A DNA stretch of 64,000 bases from positions 228,973,152 to 229,037,151 of the forward strand of contig CM060981.1 of the NCBI GenBank assembly GCA_030765065.1, given 5' to 3'. This stretch comes from Deroplatys truncata (lineage: Eukaryota; Arthropoda; Insecta; Mantodea; Mantidae). Below the pieces are notes generated by a model. The model saw only the letters and a program-made list of their open reading frames with translations. It was not told the origin of the DNA and did no database searches. Within the stretch, counting starts at the first letter, position 1. Each line of letters begins with the position of its first letter. Of the stretch, positions 35,403 to 47,012 are shown in pieces. The position numbers and the translations under genes are program-made.

Positions 35403-36193
35403 CACTAGTGATCAAAATTATCCGGACACCTGGCTGAAAATGACGTACAAGTTCGTGGCCCCCTCCATCGGTAATGCTGGGAGTCAATATGGTGTTGGTC
35501 CTCCCTTAGCCTTGATGACAGCATTCACTCTCGCAGGCATACTTTCAATCAGGTGCTGGGAGGTTTCTTGGGGAATGGCAGCCCATTCTTCATGGAGTGC
35601 GGAACTGAGGAGAGGTATCGATGTAGGTCGGTGAGGCCTGGCACGAAGTCGGCGTTCCAAAACATCCCAAAGGTGTTCTGTAGGATTCAAGTCAGGACTC
35701 TGTGCAGGTCAGTCCATTACAGGGATGTTATTGCCGTGTAACCACTCCCACAGCCCGTGCAGTATGGATAAGTGCTTGATCGTGTTGAAAGATGCAATCG
35801 CCATCCCCGAATTGCTCTTCAACAGTGAGAAGCAAGAAGGTGCTTAAAATATCAATGTAGCTCTGCGCTGTGATCGTGCCACGCAAAACAACAAGGGGTG
35901 CGAGCCCCGTCCAGGAAATACACGACCACACCATAGCACCACCACCTCCGAATTTTACTGTTGGCACTACACACACTGGCAAATGACGTTCACCGGGCAT
36001 TCACCATACCCACACCCTGCCATCGAATCGCCACATTGTGTACCGTGATTCGTCACTCCATTCTGCTGTTTCACGATGTCTAATGACTACTGAGGTCGCG
36101 GATAATGAGTACCAGGCAGTAGATGACAGCATAATGTACTTAAGATGAAAAACGTATGTTTGTGGGATGTCCGGATAATTTGATCAAATATGG
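35403..36193 (-). mobile_element. Tc1-like transposon, internally shortened
   Basis: Ends are CACTAGTGATCAAAATTATC at 35403 and the inverse sequence (RC includes TTGATCAAATTATCCGGACA) up to 36193, with TA on both sides (35401-35402, 36194-36195). Only 791 bp remain, about half of a normal element. The missing part corresponds to the transposase N-terminus. Confidence 0.9.
35484..36060 (-). pseudogene. Tc1-like transposase, C-terminal two thirds
   Basis: Read on the minus strand, the first clear block is MPGERHLPVCVVPTVKFGGG, then AMVWSCISWTGLAPLVVLRG and EQFGDGDCIFQHDQALIHTA, where the usual HD-x-AP-x-H motif is altered to HDQALIH. After a frameshift comes MNPTEHLWDVLERRLRARPH, then KAKGGPTPY and a stop at 35484. 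The helix-turn-helix and first catalytic aspartate are deleted. The DDE part would already be non-functional because of the frameshift and the altered motif. Confidence 0.85.
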
Positions 36194-36195
36194 TA

Positions 36196-36520
36196 CATTC
36201 AAACTTTACGTACATTTATTCTCACAACACATTTACATTTTATATTACATCAAGTTTTTTTCAGACAAAATAACTAAAAAATAATAAATAAAAATAAAAG
36301 AAGGATAGAGAATAGAAATTACTAAATTAGAGTAAAACATAGTTATAAGTCTATATTCTATATTCATTTACACTTGCTGAAAGCCAGTAAACTTACCAAC
36401 TGGTGGTCAGCTACTATCTACTTCTGTTTAACTATATTCATTGGAAACCAGCGAAAATGTGCTGGTAGCCAGCACAAAACCTTCTAATAAGCTACTAATC
36501 ATTTTAATAAGTTTAGTTAT
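36196..36520. other. Unassigned AT-rich sequence
   Basis: Nothing recognised. A short imperfect duplication (CAGCGAAAATGTGCTGG and GCTGAAAGCCAG-like words) is not convincing. Confidence 0.4.
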
Positions 36521-36521
36521 A

Positions 36522-38331
36522 CAGGGTGGATCACCTAACACTTGCACCGCAAATATTACGGAAATTGAAAGTGCAGTTTTCACAGCATTGATTGGTAGTC
36601 AGGGTTCGTACATTTAGCCTATAAACAGATTTTAATAATACCGAGAAAGTGTATTTTTGACCAAACATACAATTTTTTAAATGGAACAATGTCTTGTTAC
36701 ATTCACAGAGTAAAGGTAGGGTAAATTAGAATGTCAGTGGCGTTTGTTGCAAGATTCTAGTACAAGTGGTTTACGAGAAATCTTATTTTGAAACCTTTAC
36801 GCACCGACACTTGTACAACCTGTGGTGGCACAAACTAAAGAAAAACAAAAGGGAATTACAATACTTCTGTGGATTCATACAAGTAAAGAGAACATAGCCC
36901 TTCAAAGGTTTTGTTCAAAATGACCACCGGGAGCTTCAATACACGCTTCCAGTCTCCTAAGGAAAGACTGCTGCACACGTTCTAGCATTTCAGCGTAAAT
37001 TTCAGAGCAGGCAGAAGTAATACGTCTGGTGTAGTTGGTACATGTTTGTAGACAGTGTCTTTCAGCCTTCCCCACAGAAAAAAGTCTAAGGGGGTCAGAT
37101 TCGGTGAACGGGCTGGGCAACGTACAGGTCCTCTTCGTCCAATCCAATGATTTGGAAACAATCCATTAAGACAAGTTACTTATGCACTATGGACTGGAAA
37201 GCCATCATGTTGGTACCAAAGGTTACTCCTGGTCTGCAAACGAACGTCTTCTAGCATCTGTGGCAGATGGTCTGTCAGGAGACTGCGATACTTGTGCGAG
37301 TTCATTGTTCCTTCTACTTATGAGCAAAGGGCCTATGAGCTGATGGTTCACTATCCCACACCACACATTTAAGCTCCATGGACGCTGACGTTCCACCTGA
37401 CGAAGCCAACGGGGATTGTCAACAGACCAATAGTGTATGTTTCTGCGGTTTACCTGGCTATGATTAGTAAATGTTGCTTTATCGATAAACATGGAGTATC
37501 ATGTCTTAATGCCCATGTACGAAAGTTAATACGATTCTCAAAATCGTTTCCAAGCAGCTCTTGATGGAGAGAGATGCGATAGAGATGGAGAATGCGCAGT
37601 ACACTTGCCTGACTTGTGCCAATTCCACGTGCGATTGTGCGGGGAGTAATTTGCGGATCTACTGCAACGGCAGCCAAAACATTCATTTCTGCCTCTTCTC
37701 CAGTCACTTGTTTGTTTCTGTTACGTTTTCTAGGGTTACAGTACCACTCTTACGTAATTAGTTAAAGAGGTTGATAAATAATTGCCGAGATGGTTGACGT
37801 CTATTGGGATACGTTTCCGCATACACCGTACAAGAACGAACTGCATTCTTCCTACACTCTCCATACTCCATGAGCATGTCGGCTTTTTCTGCATTAGAAA
37901 ACCCCGTCTTCCACTCACGACTTACTGCTTGAACTGTTACAAACTAACTAACCACAAAGTTGCAATGCAATCAATGAACAGAAAACACAATGCAAACAAA
38001 CATAACAACATCGTACCTAGCAATAAGCAGGTTTGAATGCGACAAACAATTGTCGGGGTGGAAACTTTTCAAAATACGATTTCTCGTAAATCACTTTCAC
38101 TAGAATCCTGCAGCAGAGACCATTGACATTCTAATTTGCCCTACCTTTATTCTGTTGATGTAACTAGGCACTGTTCCACTGTATGTTTGCTCGAAAAATA
38201 CACTTTCTCAGTATTATTAAAATCTGTTCATAGGCTAAGTGAACCAACCCCTGACTACCAATCAATGCTGTGAAAACTGCACTTTCCATTTCTGAAATAT
38301 TTGCTGTGCAAGATTTAGGTGATTTGCCCTG
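36522..38331 (-). mobile_element. Tc1/mariner-superfamily transposon with ~280-bp inverted repeats
   Basis: The left inverted repeat is about 36522-36805 and the right about 38055-38331. They match over most of their length, from CAGGGTGGATCACCTAACAC inward through GCAGTTTTCACAGCATTGAT to TTTACGAGAAATC. TA flanks both ends (36520-36521, 38332-38333). Length 1810 bp. It contains a broken DUF4817-like transposase. Long inverted repeats are unusual for classical mariner, and would allow a large foldback structure. Confidence 0.9.
36902..37918 (-). pseudogene. DUF4817-like DDE transposase, broken
   Basis: It begins MSGRRGFLMQKKPTCSWSME and, after a frameshift, continues TGEEAEMNVLAAVAVDPQIT with PRTIARGIGTSQASVLRILH, a second helix-turn-helix-like block. 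The next segment has RWLRQVERQRPWSLNVWCGI, the family's W-V-x-VWCGI region, and RSLLTDHLP-like words. Then comes a catalytic block near PARSPNLTPLDFFLWGRLKD (in frame with minor breaks) and the end EAPGGHFEQNL with a stop at 36902. About 340 codons would be expected and the span allows 339, so little was deleted. At least three frameshifts destroy it. It is a different lineage from the transposase at 18621-19705, judged from the sequence differences. Confidence 0.82.
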
Positions 38332-38333
38332 TA

Positions 38334-39035
38334 TTTCTATTTTATCTAAAATTTTGCTTAATTAAAACTTATAAAGTTATATTATCTATTTATAACATTT
38401 CATTGTTTTCATAATAATTATTTGATTTATAGTACTTTAATGTTTTGTTTAATATTTTTATAATTCTTATTTACGCGTTTGTGTTTGTTTTATTCATATG
38501 CTTTATATCATTTTGTTTAATCTCTATATTAATTTCTTATTGTCTTCCTTTTTGTTTATTTTATATATCAGTTTTAAGTTTTATCCTTATATACTACAAC
38601 TTTACCTCTTTTGACCAAACACTTAACCTTGTTTCTGCCATCACTACATATCCACTCTTTTTACCCCACAAGATTTTACTACACTCACATCCTCCATTTT
38701 ATTCTAATCCCATCTTCCCCTCCTATTAATAAAATAATAACACATTTACGGCTCCATACATCTAACATCATCATAACTCCACTCACTATCTTTCCCAAAC
38801 CACATTAACCGCTCCTCCAATGGCATACCTGATAGCTGCTCCTCCAATAATGGTAAACCTGCGCTCCAACACCAGCGTCGTCTTCCCTACTTATCTAGAA
38901 GCTGTACCATTTCGGCTCCTCCAACTCCGAAAGGTTACCATGGATTAATCTACCAGACCACTATATGCCGAGATAGGCGGCATCTCCATCTGTACCCTCG
39001 CCACGTGATAGCAACTGCCGCCCTTCTACGGATAC
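38334..39035. other. Unassigned sequence, T-rich then C-rich
   Basis: Strongly AT-rich to about 38700. GCTCCTCCAAT-like words then recur three times (about 38811, 38839, 38914). No gene seen. Confidence 0.4.
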
Positions 39036-39105
39036 GGTAGCCGAGTGACGTAACAGGCTGCTCTAGCGGCGAAAACTGCAAGTTGCGTTCAGGTCGACTC
39101 CCGGT
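39036..39105 (+). repeat. tRNA-like sequence, SINE head or tRNA pseudogene
   Basis: GTAGCCGAGTGACGTAACAG resembles an A box and AGGTCGACTCCC a B box, 53 bp apart. Stems are poorly paired, so this is not a functional tRNA. The GC-rich continuation to about 39170 may be SINE body. Confidence 0.45.
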
Positions 39106-39929
39106 GTGGCGAATGGCGACAGGAACAGAAAGAAAGGAAACGTGCGTCGAGTTGACAGGTCGCAACTAGAGAGACGAACGTGTAGGGTACGAATGAGTCA
39201 GCACTTCAAAATTCCTTTTCGGCTCTAAATTCGCTATTTACAATTTTTTCGGTGAGTATTCATCTAAATTCCCTTTTGGTAATAATTGTTCAGAAATTCT
39301 AGCTAGAGTGACGCATTTTTAGAGAGATACTTTGGGGGTTTCAAAACACACAAGTAATTTCCTTTCCCATGGTGTATTGTCTAACTTTTGCAATTCCTTA
39401 AAGTAATGGAAGGAAGAGAAGTTAAAGGTTACGTAAACTTTTAATGTAATGAAATGATGTTATTTTGGAAAACTTTTAAGCCTTATCTCATGCTACAATT
39501 TTAAAGATTACCTTGTTAAAATTTTCAAAGTTTAAATTAACGTTAAAATGATTGAAGATTATTCAAGTTGTATAATTATTGTTAAATGGAGTGAACATAT
39601 AAATCAGACATAGTGAATGGACACACACATCTTTGGGACGTTTGTTACGTCGAAGCCCAACCATTTTTAGACTTTATACTGAACATCGTCAGAACAATGT
39701 ATTGACGTATGGTTTATTTAATCCAGAGACAATTTAGGAAGTAAACAAAAACTATATCACGTTAAAAGAAACATATGTACTTTGATAATTGAAAGTAAAC
39801 TATCGCATCTTGAAAAATGTTTTATTTGAATTTCTTGGCTTTCCCTTACATGTGCTCATCTTTCCTACGTAGGTTCTATCCACAGACTTCAAAATTTGTA
39901 GGTCGTATGGGAAGTAGTTACTGCCAGTG
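39106..39929. other. Unassigned sequence
   Basis: No feature that I can support beyond the possible SINE continuation noted above. Confidence 0.4.
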
Positions 39930-40118
39930 TAAAGCACACATGGAAGATGAGAAGGAAAGGTAATGAAGCCGAAATGATGCAAAGGTAACCACCACAGCAT
40001 TCCCCTGCCGACCCAGGGAAGCTCTAAAACCCATGGGTTAGTGCGGACAGTCCCCTGGCATCGAACCCGGTTCTCCTAAATGCGAGTCGCACACTTATGG
40101 AAACGTCACCTAACTCGA
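39930..40118 (-). mobile_element. tRNA-derived SINE, family S2 (another tail)
   Basis: Read on the minus strand: GACTCGCATTTAGGAGAACC, then the B box GGGTTCGATGCC, then the core ACCCATGGGTTTTAGAGC and GGGGAATGCTGTGG. Head and core match S2; the tail differs from types a, b and c. Confidence 0.65.
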
Positions 40119-41051
40119 ACATCTTTAATCACAGTTAATAAGTTTTCAGCAATGTTTGAAATAACATGTTATTTTGGTCGAAGTATGCCGCTCATTGTAT
40201 TGTTTGTTGTTGATTATTAAAAGTATGTAAATTAGGGCTTGCAGTGTATTTTAGTTCCCTTCCTAGTGTATACTGTATGTTGTTACAGCCACCACATTTA
40301 TGTTGATACACAGATATGGGTTTCCTTGGGAACATATTCACGTGTTGGAATTCTAAATCTCCATCAGTGTAAATACCATCGGAAAGACGTAGAATACACG
40401 CGATCGCGCAAAAAGAATTTTACAGGCTTATTTGGTTCACAAAAAAGGGGATGAACTTTCAGTCGTTTAGCTCTTCACACACACACACCTTTTCTTTATT
40501 CTGACGCAAGGCTGTTTCTCACTTATCGTTTAACGTAATCCACGCTATGTTTCCATTCGCTCTCGGCACTACTCAAGACGTTGGGGGGGGGGGCTCTGCA
40601 ACTGTCGGGCTCTCTTGAGCTGCCTCACTTTTTATTTGATTTGTCGCTGAGTTAACAAAGAGAGCTCCCAGATGTTCTTTTACGTTTCAAGAAAATGTAG
40701 TGTAAATTGCCTGTCTGCAGGCAAAACCCCTTTATTAGCTTTCTTTGTGTATTCGTGACAAATCCTAACGTTTCTCTTTTATTAAATGCATTAATTTCAA
40801 CAAGAATTTTTCGTGAGTTTATGCTTTGAAGCGTACATCTTATTTGAAGATTATTTCTTTTTAATTGCAAGAAATGTAGCTAAACCATTTACAGATTTAA
40901 TCATCATCTCCAACGCCCTCATAATGCCGTCTTCTCCTTCGCCATTTGCTTTCACAACTCCGACAGCTTTTATATGATTATACCGCTTCGTTCTTAATTT
41001 GGTAGTTTTATACTTATTAGTGGGTATACAAACTATTCTCACTAAATCTTA
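40119..41051. other. Unassigned sequence with an 11-G run
   Basis: No gene seen. The G run is at 40583-40593. A short CA run lies near 40478-40487. Confidence 0.4.
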
Positions 41052-42004
41052 TTACTTTCTCTACTAGGTATAGTAAGTAGGGGAAGTATTGCATTCCACC
41101 CAAAAATTCGATACCGAGATTTCACCGGAAATATATGTTTTGAGACCCCTTGAATCCAAAAAAAGCATTTCTGGAAACATGTTCATGTGCGTGTGTGTGT
41201 GCGTGTAAACAGCATAACTCAGAAACGAACAGTCTGATAAACACCAAACTTGGTATTTAGATTCAGTATTCTCCAGTGATGCGACACAAAGGTTTTCAAG
41301 AAAATCCCCCTACCCCAGATTACCCTTTACATGGAACATTTTTCGAAAATTTTAATTTTCTCAAAAATGGCTCTAACGATTTTAATTAAAATATAATATA
41401 TTAAGATATTTTCATGACAAATAAAATGTATATCTTGAATTTTCTGGGAATGTCTCCAAAAGTATTCTTCATTGTGCACGACTTTTGCATAACTGGTAAA
41501 CCATGAGAGATAGACGAAATGTTACTCACACAAAATTAGATCGCGTTAAAATACACAATTTATATCATATACAATTTGGTTGTTGAGTGAACCATTTTCG
41601 AGATATTGCTTGTTATTCCCTTAAATTTTTGCAATACTTATTCTCTCAAATGGGAATTCGTTATTCAGTTTTTTTGTCTTAGATATGCAAAGAGTATTAA
41701 TCTGTGGCAAAGAGAATGGTGCTGCACATAGCAAGCAGCTATTAAGAGATATGTCTGTGCTAGAAGGCTACTGGATTTCCATATTGCCCTTGCAAATACA
41801 AAACAAGTGGAACATAGTAGACCTTAAGCGATAGTAAAATATTTTTAGAACTTGTCGCTATGTGTAAAATGTAATTCTCTTTGCATGTCAAAAGATTGTT
41901 TCTGCAAACGTTTATCTCAATTAATGTGAAATAGATGGACAATAAGAGTTTGTAAAAATAGTTTGTACAAGAGTAGAGAAAGTCATGTGAGTTTGGCATA
42001 TCAG
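41052..42004 (+). repeat. WR1 full-length copy, long form
   Basis: It begins TTACTTTCTCTACTAGGTAT and ends GAGTTTGGCATATCAGA. At 953 bp it is the same length as 52059-53011 and has the same composite 3' part as 27727-28696. Confidence 0.93.
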
Positions 42005-42014
42005 ATTTTTTTTA

Positions 42015-42790
42015 AATATACTTCACTTTAATCCAAAGAAACCTTTGCAGAAATAGCTACATTACATATTTCATTATATACACAAAGGAAACAGCGATAG
42101 TCCAATGTTTAAGAACTGAACGCTATACGCTGGCCTTATAATTCCATACAATTATAATTTGCATGCAATCGCGAGAAACAACTGCAAATCAGTGGGACTT
42201 TAAGGATTCACAAGTGTTGCACAATTAGAACATTTAATATCTCAGAAACGCCTTATGCCACAAAATAACGTATTTTAAATAAATTATGTGTTTCAAAGAG
42301 ATCTGCATATTTTGTGTAGAAGTTTTCGTCTATCGCTTAACGTTTACCAGTTATACAAGACTATACAAAGTTCCTTCCGAATAAAGAGGACTTCAGAGGT
42401 TATTCCCAGAAAATTCAAGATATACGGTTTATTTGTCTACCTTTAATATATATCAGTTTAATCAAAATCGTTACAATCATGTTTTAGAAAATGAAATTTT
42501 TCGAAAAATGTTCTTTGTAAAAGGTAGTTAGAGGTGGGGGATTTTCTTGAAAATCTTCGTGCCGCGTTCTTGGTAGATACTGAACGCATATACCAAGTTT
42601 GGTATTTATTTTCGTTTTTGAGTTATACTGTTCACATACATACACCTATACACATATACGGTCATGTTTCCGAAAATAATTTGTTTGAACATAGGAGTCC
42701 TCAAAACATGTATTTCCGGTGAAATCTTGGTATCGAAATTTTGGGTGGAATACAATTTTACTCTGCCTAATATGTACGTGATAGTGAAAT
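42015..42790 (-). repeat. WR1 old copy
   Basis: An older-subfamily copy with GTTCCTTCCGAATAAAGAGG. The end near 42790 is degenerate (TACGTGATAGTGAAATTA). Confidence 0.8.
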
Positions 42791-42794
42791 TAAT

Positions 42795-43175
42795 ACGATA
42801 CCAAGATTTCGGCCCCCTCTGTTCTGAGGCCCCCTGAATCCAACAAAGTATTTTTAGAAAAAGGCTCTTGTGTATGTATGTCCGTGTGTATGTTCAAAAA
42901 CGAAAAGGGTTTTCAAAAACCAAACTTGGTATTTAATTTTAGCATCTTCTAAGTGTGAGACACGAAGATTTTCAATTTCATTAATTTTACTTCTCAAAAC
43001 TGCTCTTTATAATTTTAAATAACATATCATATATTTAAGATATTTTCATGAATCACAAAATGTATGTATTTAATTTTCTGGAAATAACTTGTGAAGTCCT
43101 CTTCATCCTGAAGGACTCTTCTATAATTAGTAAAAGCCAAAGGAGATAAACAAAATCTTACTACACTTAACAATT
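42795..43175 (+). repeat. WR1 old partial copy
   Basis: Recognisable by ATACCAAGATTTC, CCCCCTGAATCCAA and CCAAACTTGGTATTTA. Truncated at both ends. Confidence 0.7.
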
Positions 43176-43179
43176 TTAT

Positions 43180-44013
43180 CTTAGCACTCACATAACTTTC
43201 TCTACTCTTGTAAAACTATTTTTACAAACGCTTATTATTCATATGCTTTATGTTAATCGAGATATCGAAATGTTAATCTTATTGCTAATTTTCTTGTAGA
43301 TGCAAGGGGAATTGGTAGGCTTTAAGCGATAGTCAAATATTTTAAGAGCTGTTTGCTATGTGGAGTATTCCATTCTCTTTGCTTGTCCAGGATATAAAAA
43401 AACCGAATATGGAATTCTCATTTGAAAAAACAGTATAAGCATTGGAAAATTCAAACAAATAAGGAGTATCTTGGAAATTGTTCACTCGACAAAAAAAAAT
43501 GTATATGACATAAGTTGTCTGTTTTAATGAGATCTACACTTTTTCTGTAGTAAAATCTTGTCTATCTCTTACGATTTACCAGTTATGCAAAAGTCATTCA
43601 GAATGATGAGGACTTTTGGGGATATGCCCAGAAATTCCAAAATATACATTTCATTTTCAATGAAAACATCTTAAACATATGATGTATTAATCAAAATTGT
43701 TAGAGCCAGTTTTTGAGAAAATCAAAATTTTCGAAAAAAGTTCCATGTAAAGGATAGTCTGGGGCGGGTATATTTCTTGAAAATATCTGTGTCGCATCCT
43801 TGGAAGATACTAATCTCAGATGTCAAGTTTTGTATTTATCTGACTTTTAGTTTTTGATTATGCTGTTCATAGTCGGAGAGACACTCGCAATTGCTTCCAA
43901 AAATGCTTAATTTGGATGTATGGCACCCCAAAACATGTATTTCCGGTGTAGTCTCTGTGTCACATTTTTAGGTGGAATGCAGTGCTTACTCTACTTACTA
44001 TACGTAGTAGCAA
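43180..44013 (-). repeat. WR1 full-length copy, diverged
   Basis: The hairpin end is decayed (TCTTAGCACTCACATAACTT). It ends CTATACGTAGTAGCAAAACT. Confidence 0.85.
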
Positions 44014-44200
44014 AACTAAAAATGTTGTTCTTGTTAAAGCACACTATTTGTTAAATTTTGGAGGCATTAAAGCGAATATTCTTGTTGTTGGTTTGAATTT
44101 CGATATACTTATATTTTCCCAAATGGAGCCACTATTTGTGGAGCAAAAAATGTCAAAGCTATCACATAGGAAAGATCTCCTTACTCACTATATCCTTATA
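44014..44200. other. Unassigned sequence
   Basis: Spacer between WR1 and the transposon. Confidence 0.35.
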
Positions 44201-45559
44201 CAGAGCGGTCCCTCAGCGCTCTGGCCGGGAATTCAAGGCCACGGGCTCTTCCACTTATCGGACATGTGGCAGCGGGCTTCATTCAGCTGTTATTGCTTCT
44301 TGTGTATAGACCTGAGACGCGTGTGTATTTGTGTGCGATTGAATTATCGGATTATTACAACCCAGAAGTGGTACTCAAATTTTCGCTTGAACAAAGACTT
44401 TTTATGTATGACACGTATGTGAAAACCGACTCATATAGAGGGGTGTGTAGGCAATTTCACGATAAATTTGCTGGTGTTCCAGTTCCGAGTAGAGAAACAG
44501 TTAGATATCTAGTGAATAAAGTGAAGAGAACGGGATCATTTAATGTTGTAGGTTGTAAAAAGAAACGAAGGGTTCTAACGGAAGAAAAACTTGATGAAAT
44601 TGACGAAGCATTTGAACGGTCTCTGAATAAATCTTTAAGACGTGTAGCACAACAAGTCAGTGTTTCAAAACCCTCAGTACATAGGTCTACGAAACCGTTG
44701 AAATTAAAACCAAACAGAGTGACTATTGTCCATCAATCAAGTTCTGTAACTGGATGTTACAAAATATTGCTGACGGTACTGTTGATCCACATCTAATAAT
44801 GGATCTAATGAGGAATGGTTTCTTTTGACTGGCCATGTTGCTTCACAAGAAAATAGGTATTGGTGTACTGAAATCCACATTCAATTCACGAGGTTCCCTT
44901 ACATGATGAAAAAAATTGGTGTATGGTGTGCTGTAACAGTTGAACGGATAATGGGCCCCATATTTTACAAACGATACCGTAAATTCCGATAGATACCGCA
45001 GAAATAATCTCGCGCCATTTTTAGCAATGTTTACAGATAATGAGAGGGAATAAGGCTATTTTCAACAAGATTCTGCCACAGCTCATACTGCGAAGGCTTC
45101 CTTGGAAGACATCAAGAATGTTTTTTTATGACAGAATAATCTCTAAAGGGTTATGGCCGGCTCGAACGCCGGATCTTAATGTGTGCGACTTTTAACTGTA
45201 GGGAACTCTCAAAAATAGGGTCTATAGGAATAATCCTCGCACCATAGACGATCTTAAAAACAATATAATAACAGAAATTAGAGAATACGCAACAAGAATG
45301 ATAATTTTATCAGAAGGTGCCAAGAATGTTTATCTGCCGAAGAACACCGCTTTCAACACCGACTGTGAAAAAGGTTAGTACTGATAAAATAAAAAGTAAT
45401 TATGTCTGTTAAATAGGTAATCAATATATCGTAATAATCATCATTAAATTAGTAATAATAGGTATCAGTATCAATAATGAGAATAATAAACAGATACACT
45501 GAATACAGAGCGCGGAACACGCATCGCGACTACCGGCCAGTTAGAGGGGGACCGCCCTG
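44201..45559 (+). mobile_element. Tc1/mariner-superfamily transposon (DUF4817-type)
   Basis: Ends are CAGAGCGGTCCC at 44201 and the inverse of CAGGGCGGTCCC ending at 45559, each with CTGGCCGG further in. TA lies on both sides (44199-44200, 45560-45561). Length 1359 bp, with one transposase frame whose first third is intact. Confidence 0.87.
44266..45368 (+). pseudogene. DUF4817/DDE-type transposase, N-terminal third intact
   Basis: The reading frame from 44266 is open for 176 codons and shows the family N-terminus clearly: FSLEQRLFMYDTYVKTDSYR, CRQFHDKFAGVPVPSRETVR, YLVNKVKRTGSFNVVG. Then come KRRVLTEEKLDEIDEAFERS, LNKSLRRVAQQVSVSKPSVH and KLKPNRVTIVH. Beyond about 44790 it is broken by stops and frameshifts, but WMLQNIADGTVDPHLI, YFQQDSATAHTA (a catalytic-domain motif) and a final HRFQHRL with a stop at 45366-45368 remain. 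The true start is uncertain, since the first 30 codons from 44266 (MAAGFIQLLLLL) look like untranslated sequence. The intact HTH part is the best-preserved coding piece in the window. Confidence 0.83.
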
Positions 45560-45561
45560 TA

Positions 45562-47010
45562 CCTATAAGGAAATGTGGATTAAGAAGAAATAGAACAAGC
45601 TTTTGTAAGAAGAGTTTTAGAAGAATGAGTAGAGAAACTGATATGAATGAAACACATTAGATTTTCTCAAGTGTTAAGTCGCTATTCGTTGCTTCTCGTG
45701 TTGTTGCAAGGGACTTTGAATTTTAAAACCATCACATTGAAATCGTTCTTTTTATATATATCTGACTATCGCTTTAGTGTACTGTATATTCTTCCTATAC
45801 TTATATATGCATAATATAAAGTTAAGTTTTAGTGTATATATACACTAATACAATGCTTGCTTGTACAGGAGAAAATGGGAAAAAAGAAACTTATATGCAC
45901 AACAACTGACAACAATAGAAATGGGGGAATCATAGACAGAAAGAATCAACAAAAGTCAGAGTTCCTGGAAAGAAATTAGAACGAAAATGGAGGATATTGA
46001 AAAGCAAGTTATTATAAGTAATTTCAAGGAAAAAAGGTGATTAATAGATTAAAAATGGAATGAGGAAAATAAAGATACATCGAAGCATACAAGAACCAGT
46101 ATGTGGTATGCATGGGCGAGGACAGGTGTATAGAATTTAAGTGGTCTAATAGGGAGAACAAGTGGGAGAGATGTGCTATATGCAATAGATTGCATGATAA
46201 TTGGGATTATATTGTAACGTATAGGTCAAGTTAAGGTATTTTCCTAAAAATTTGGTTCATGTGAAGATTATTTCTTGCATTCTCATGGTGCAACACAGGA
46301 TGCATGAGCTGGACATTCAGTGCCAGTCATATCCTTGTGATATTATGTGGGTGATGCCAACTCATAGAATAGAGGTTATCTCTCCATATATGGCCATGTC
46401 CTGTGTGGAGGCGGATAGCAGAATATAAAAGGCCTCCCATCAATCAATGGGGTGGCAGTCTTGATCGGAACAACCCATGTGCGGACGGAGGCGCTGCCGA
46501 GATCAACACTCACCTTTGGGGTATGGCATCCAACGTAAAATGTGCTCAATGGCACTAGCTAATTAGAAACAGGTCTTTCTAAAATACTTAATCTTAAAGA
46601 AGCCTTGCTTACTCACTTTCATTGTCTCTACTCATTTGTTATATTAAATCTATGTTTTTGTTAATTGTGTCTTACTATTTAGAGTTGCTCACAATCCTTA
46701 ATCGTGCTACGCTCCCAAATGCACGTCCTCAACCCTCTTCAAATTAAGGACGTGACAATATTCTGAAATGGGATATACAGACAAAGAAAGAGAGAATTTA
46801 ATAGTAGAGAAATGGGAAAATTTATCAATAGACCTAAAATTTAGGAAGATTTTAATACAAGATCAAATGAATATATGGAGAAAGCAGGAAAACATTTAGT
46901 AAAAATAAGGTTACATTGGTTAAAAGAAATGTGAAGTAGATTGGGGAAACTATGGAAAAGGGGTAACAAGCGATAAAAGTAAATAGCGGATACATTATGC
47001 TTACCCATTA
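45562..47010. other. WR1 scraps, then unassigned sequence
   Basis: Two old WR1 3'-end fragments on the plus strand are visible at about 45575-45665 (GAGTAGAGAAACTGATATGA, CACATTAGA) and 45690-45830. The rest (45840-47010) has no recognised gene. A GC-richer block at about 46280-46560 has no protein or RNA signature known to me. Confidence 0.4.
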
Positions 47011-47012
47011 TA

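Noticed and set aside
46130-46260. Cysteine-containing open stretch (CMGEDRCIEFKW, WERCAICNRLHD) suggestive of a zinc knuckle
   Set aside because: Only about 40 codons, spacing does not match a known finger, and stops lie on both sides.
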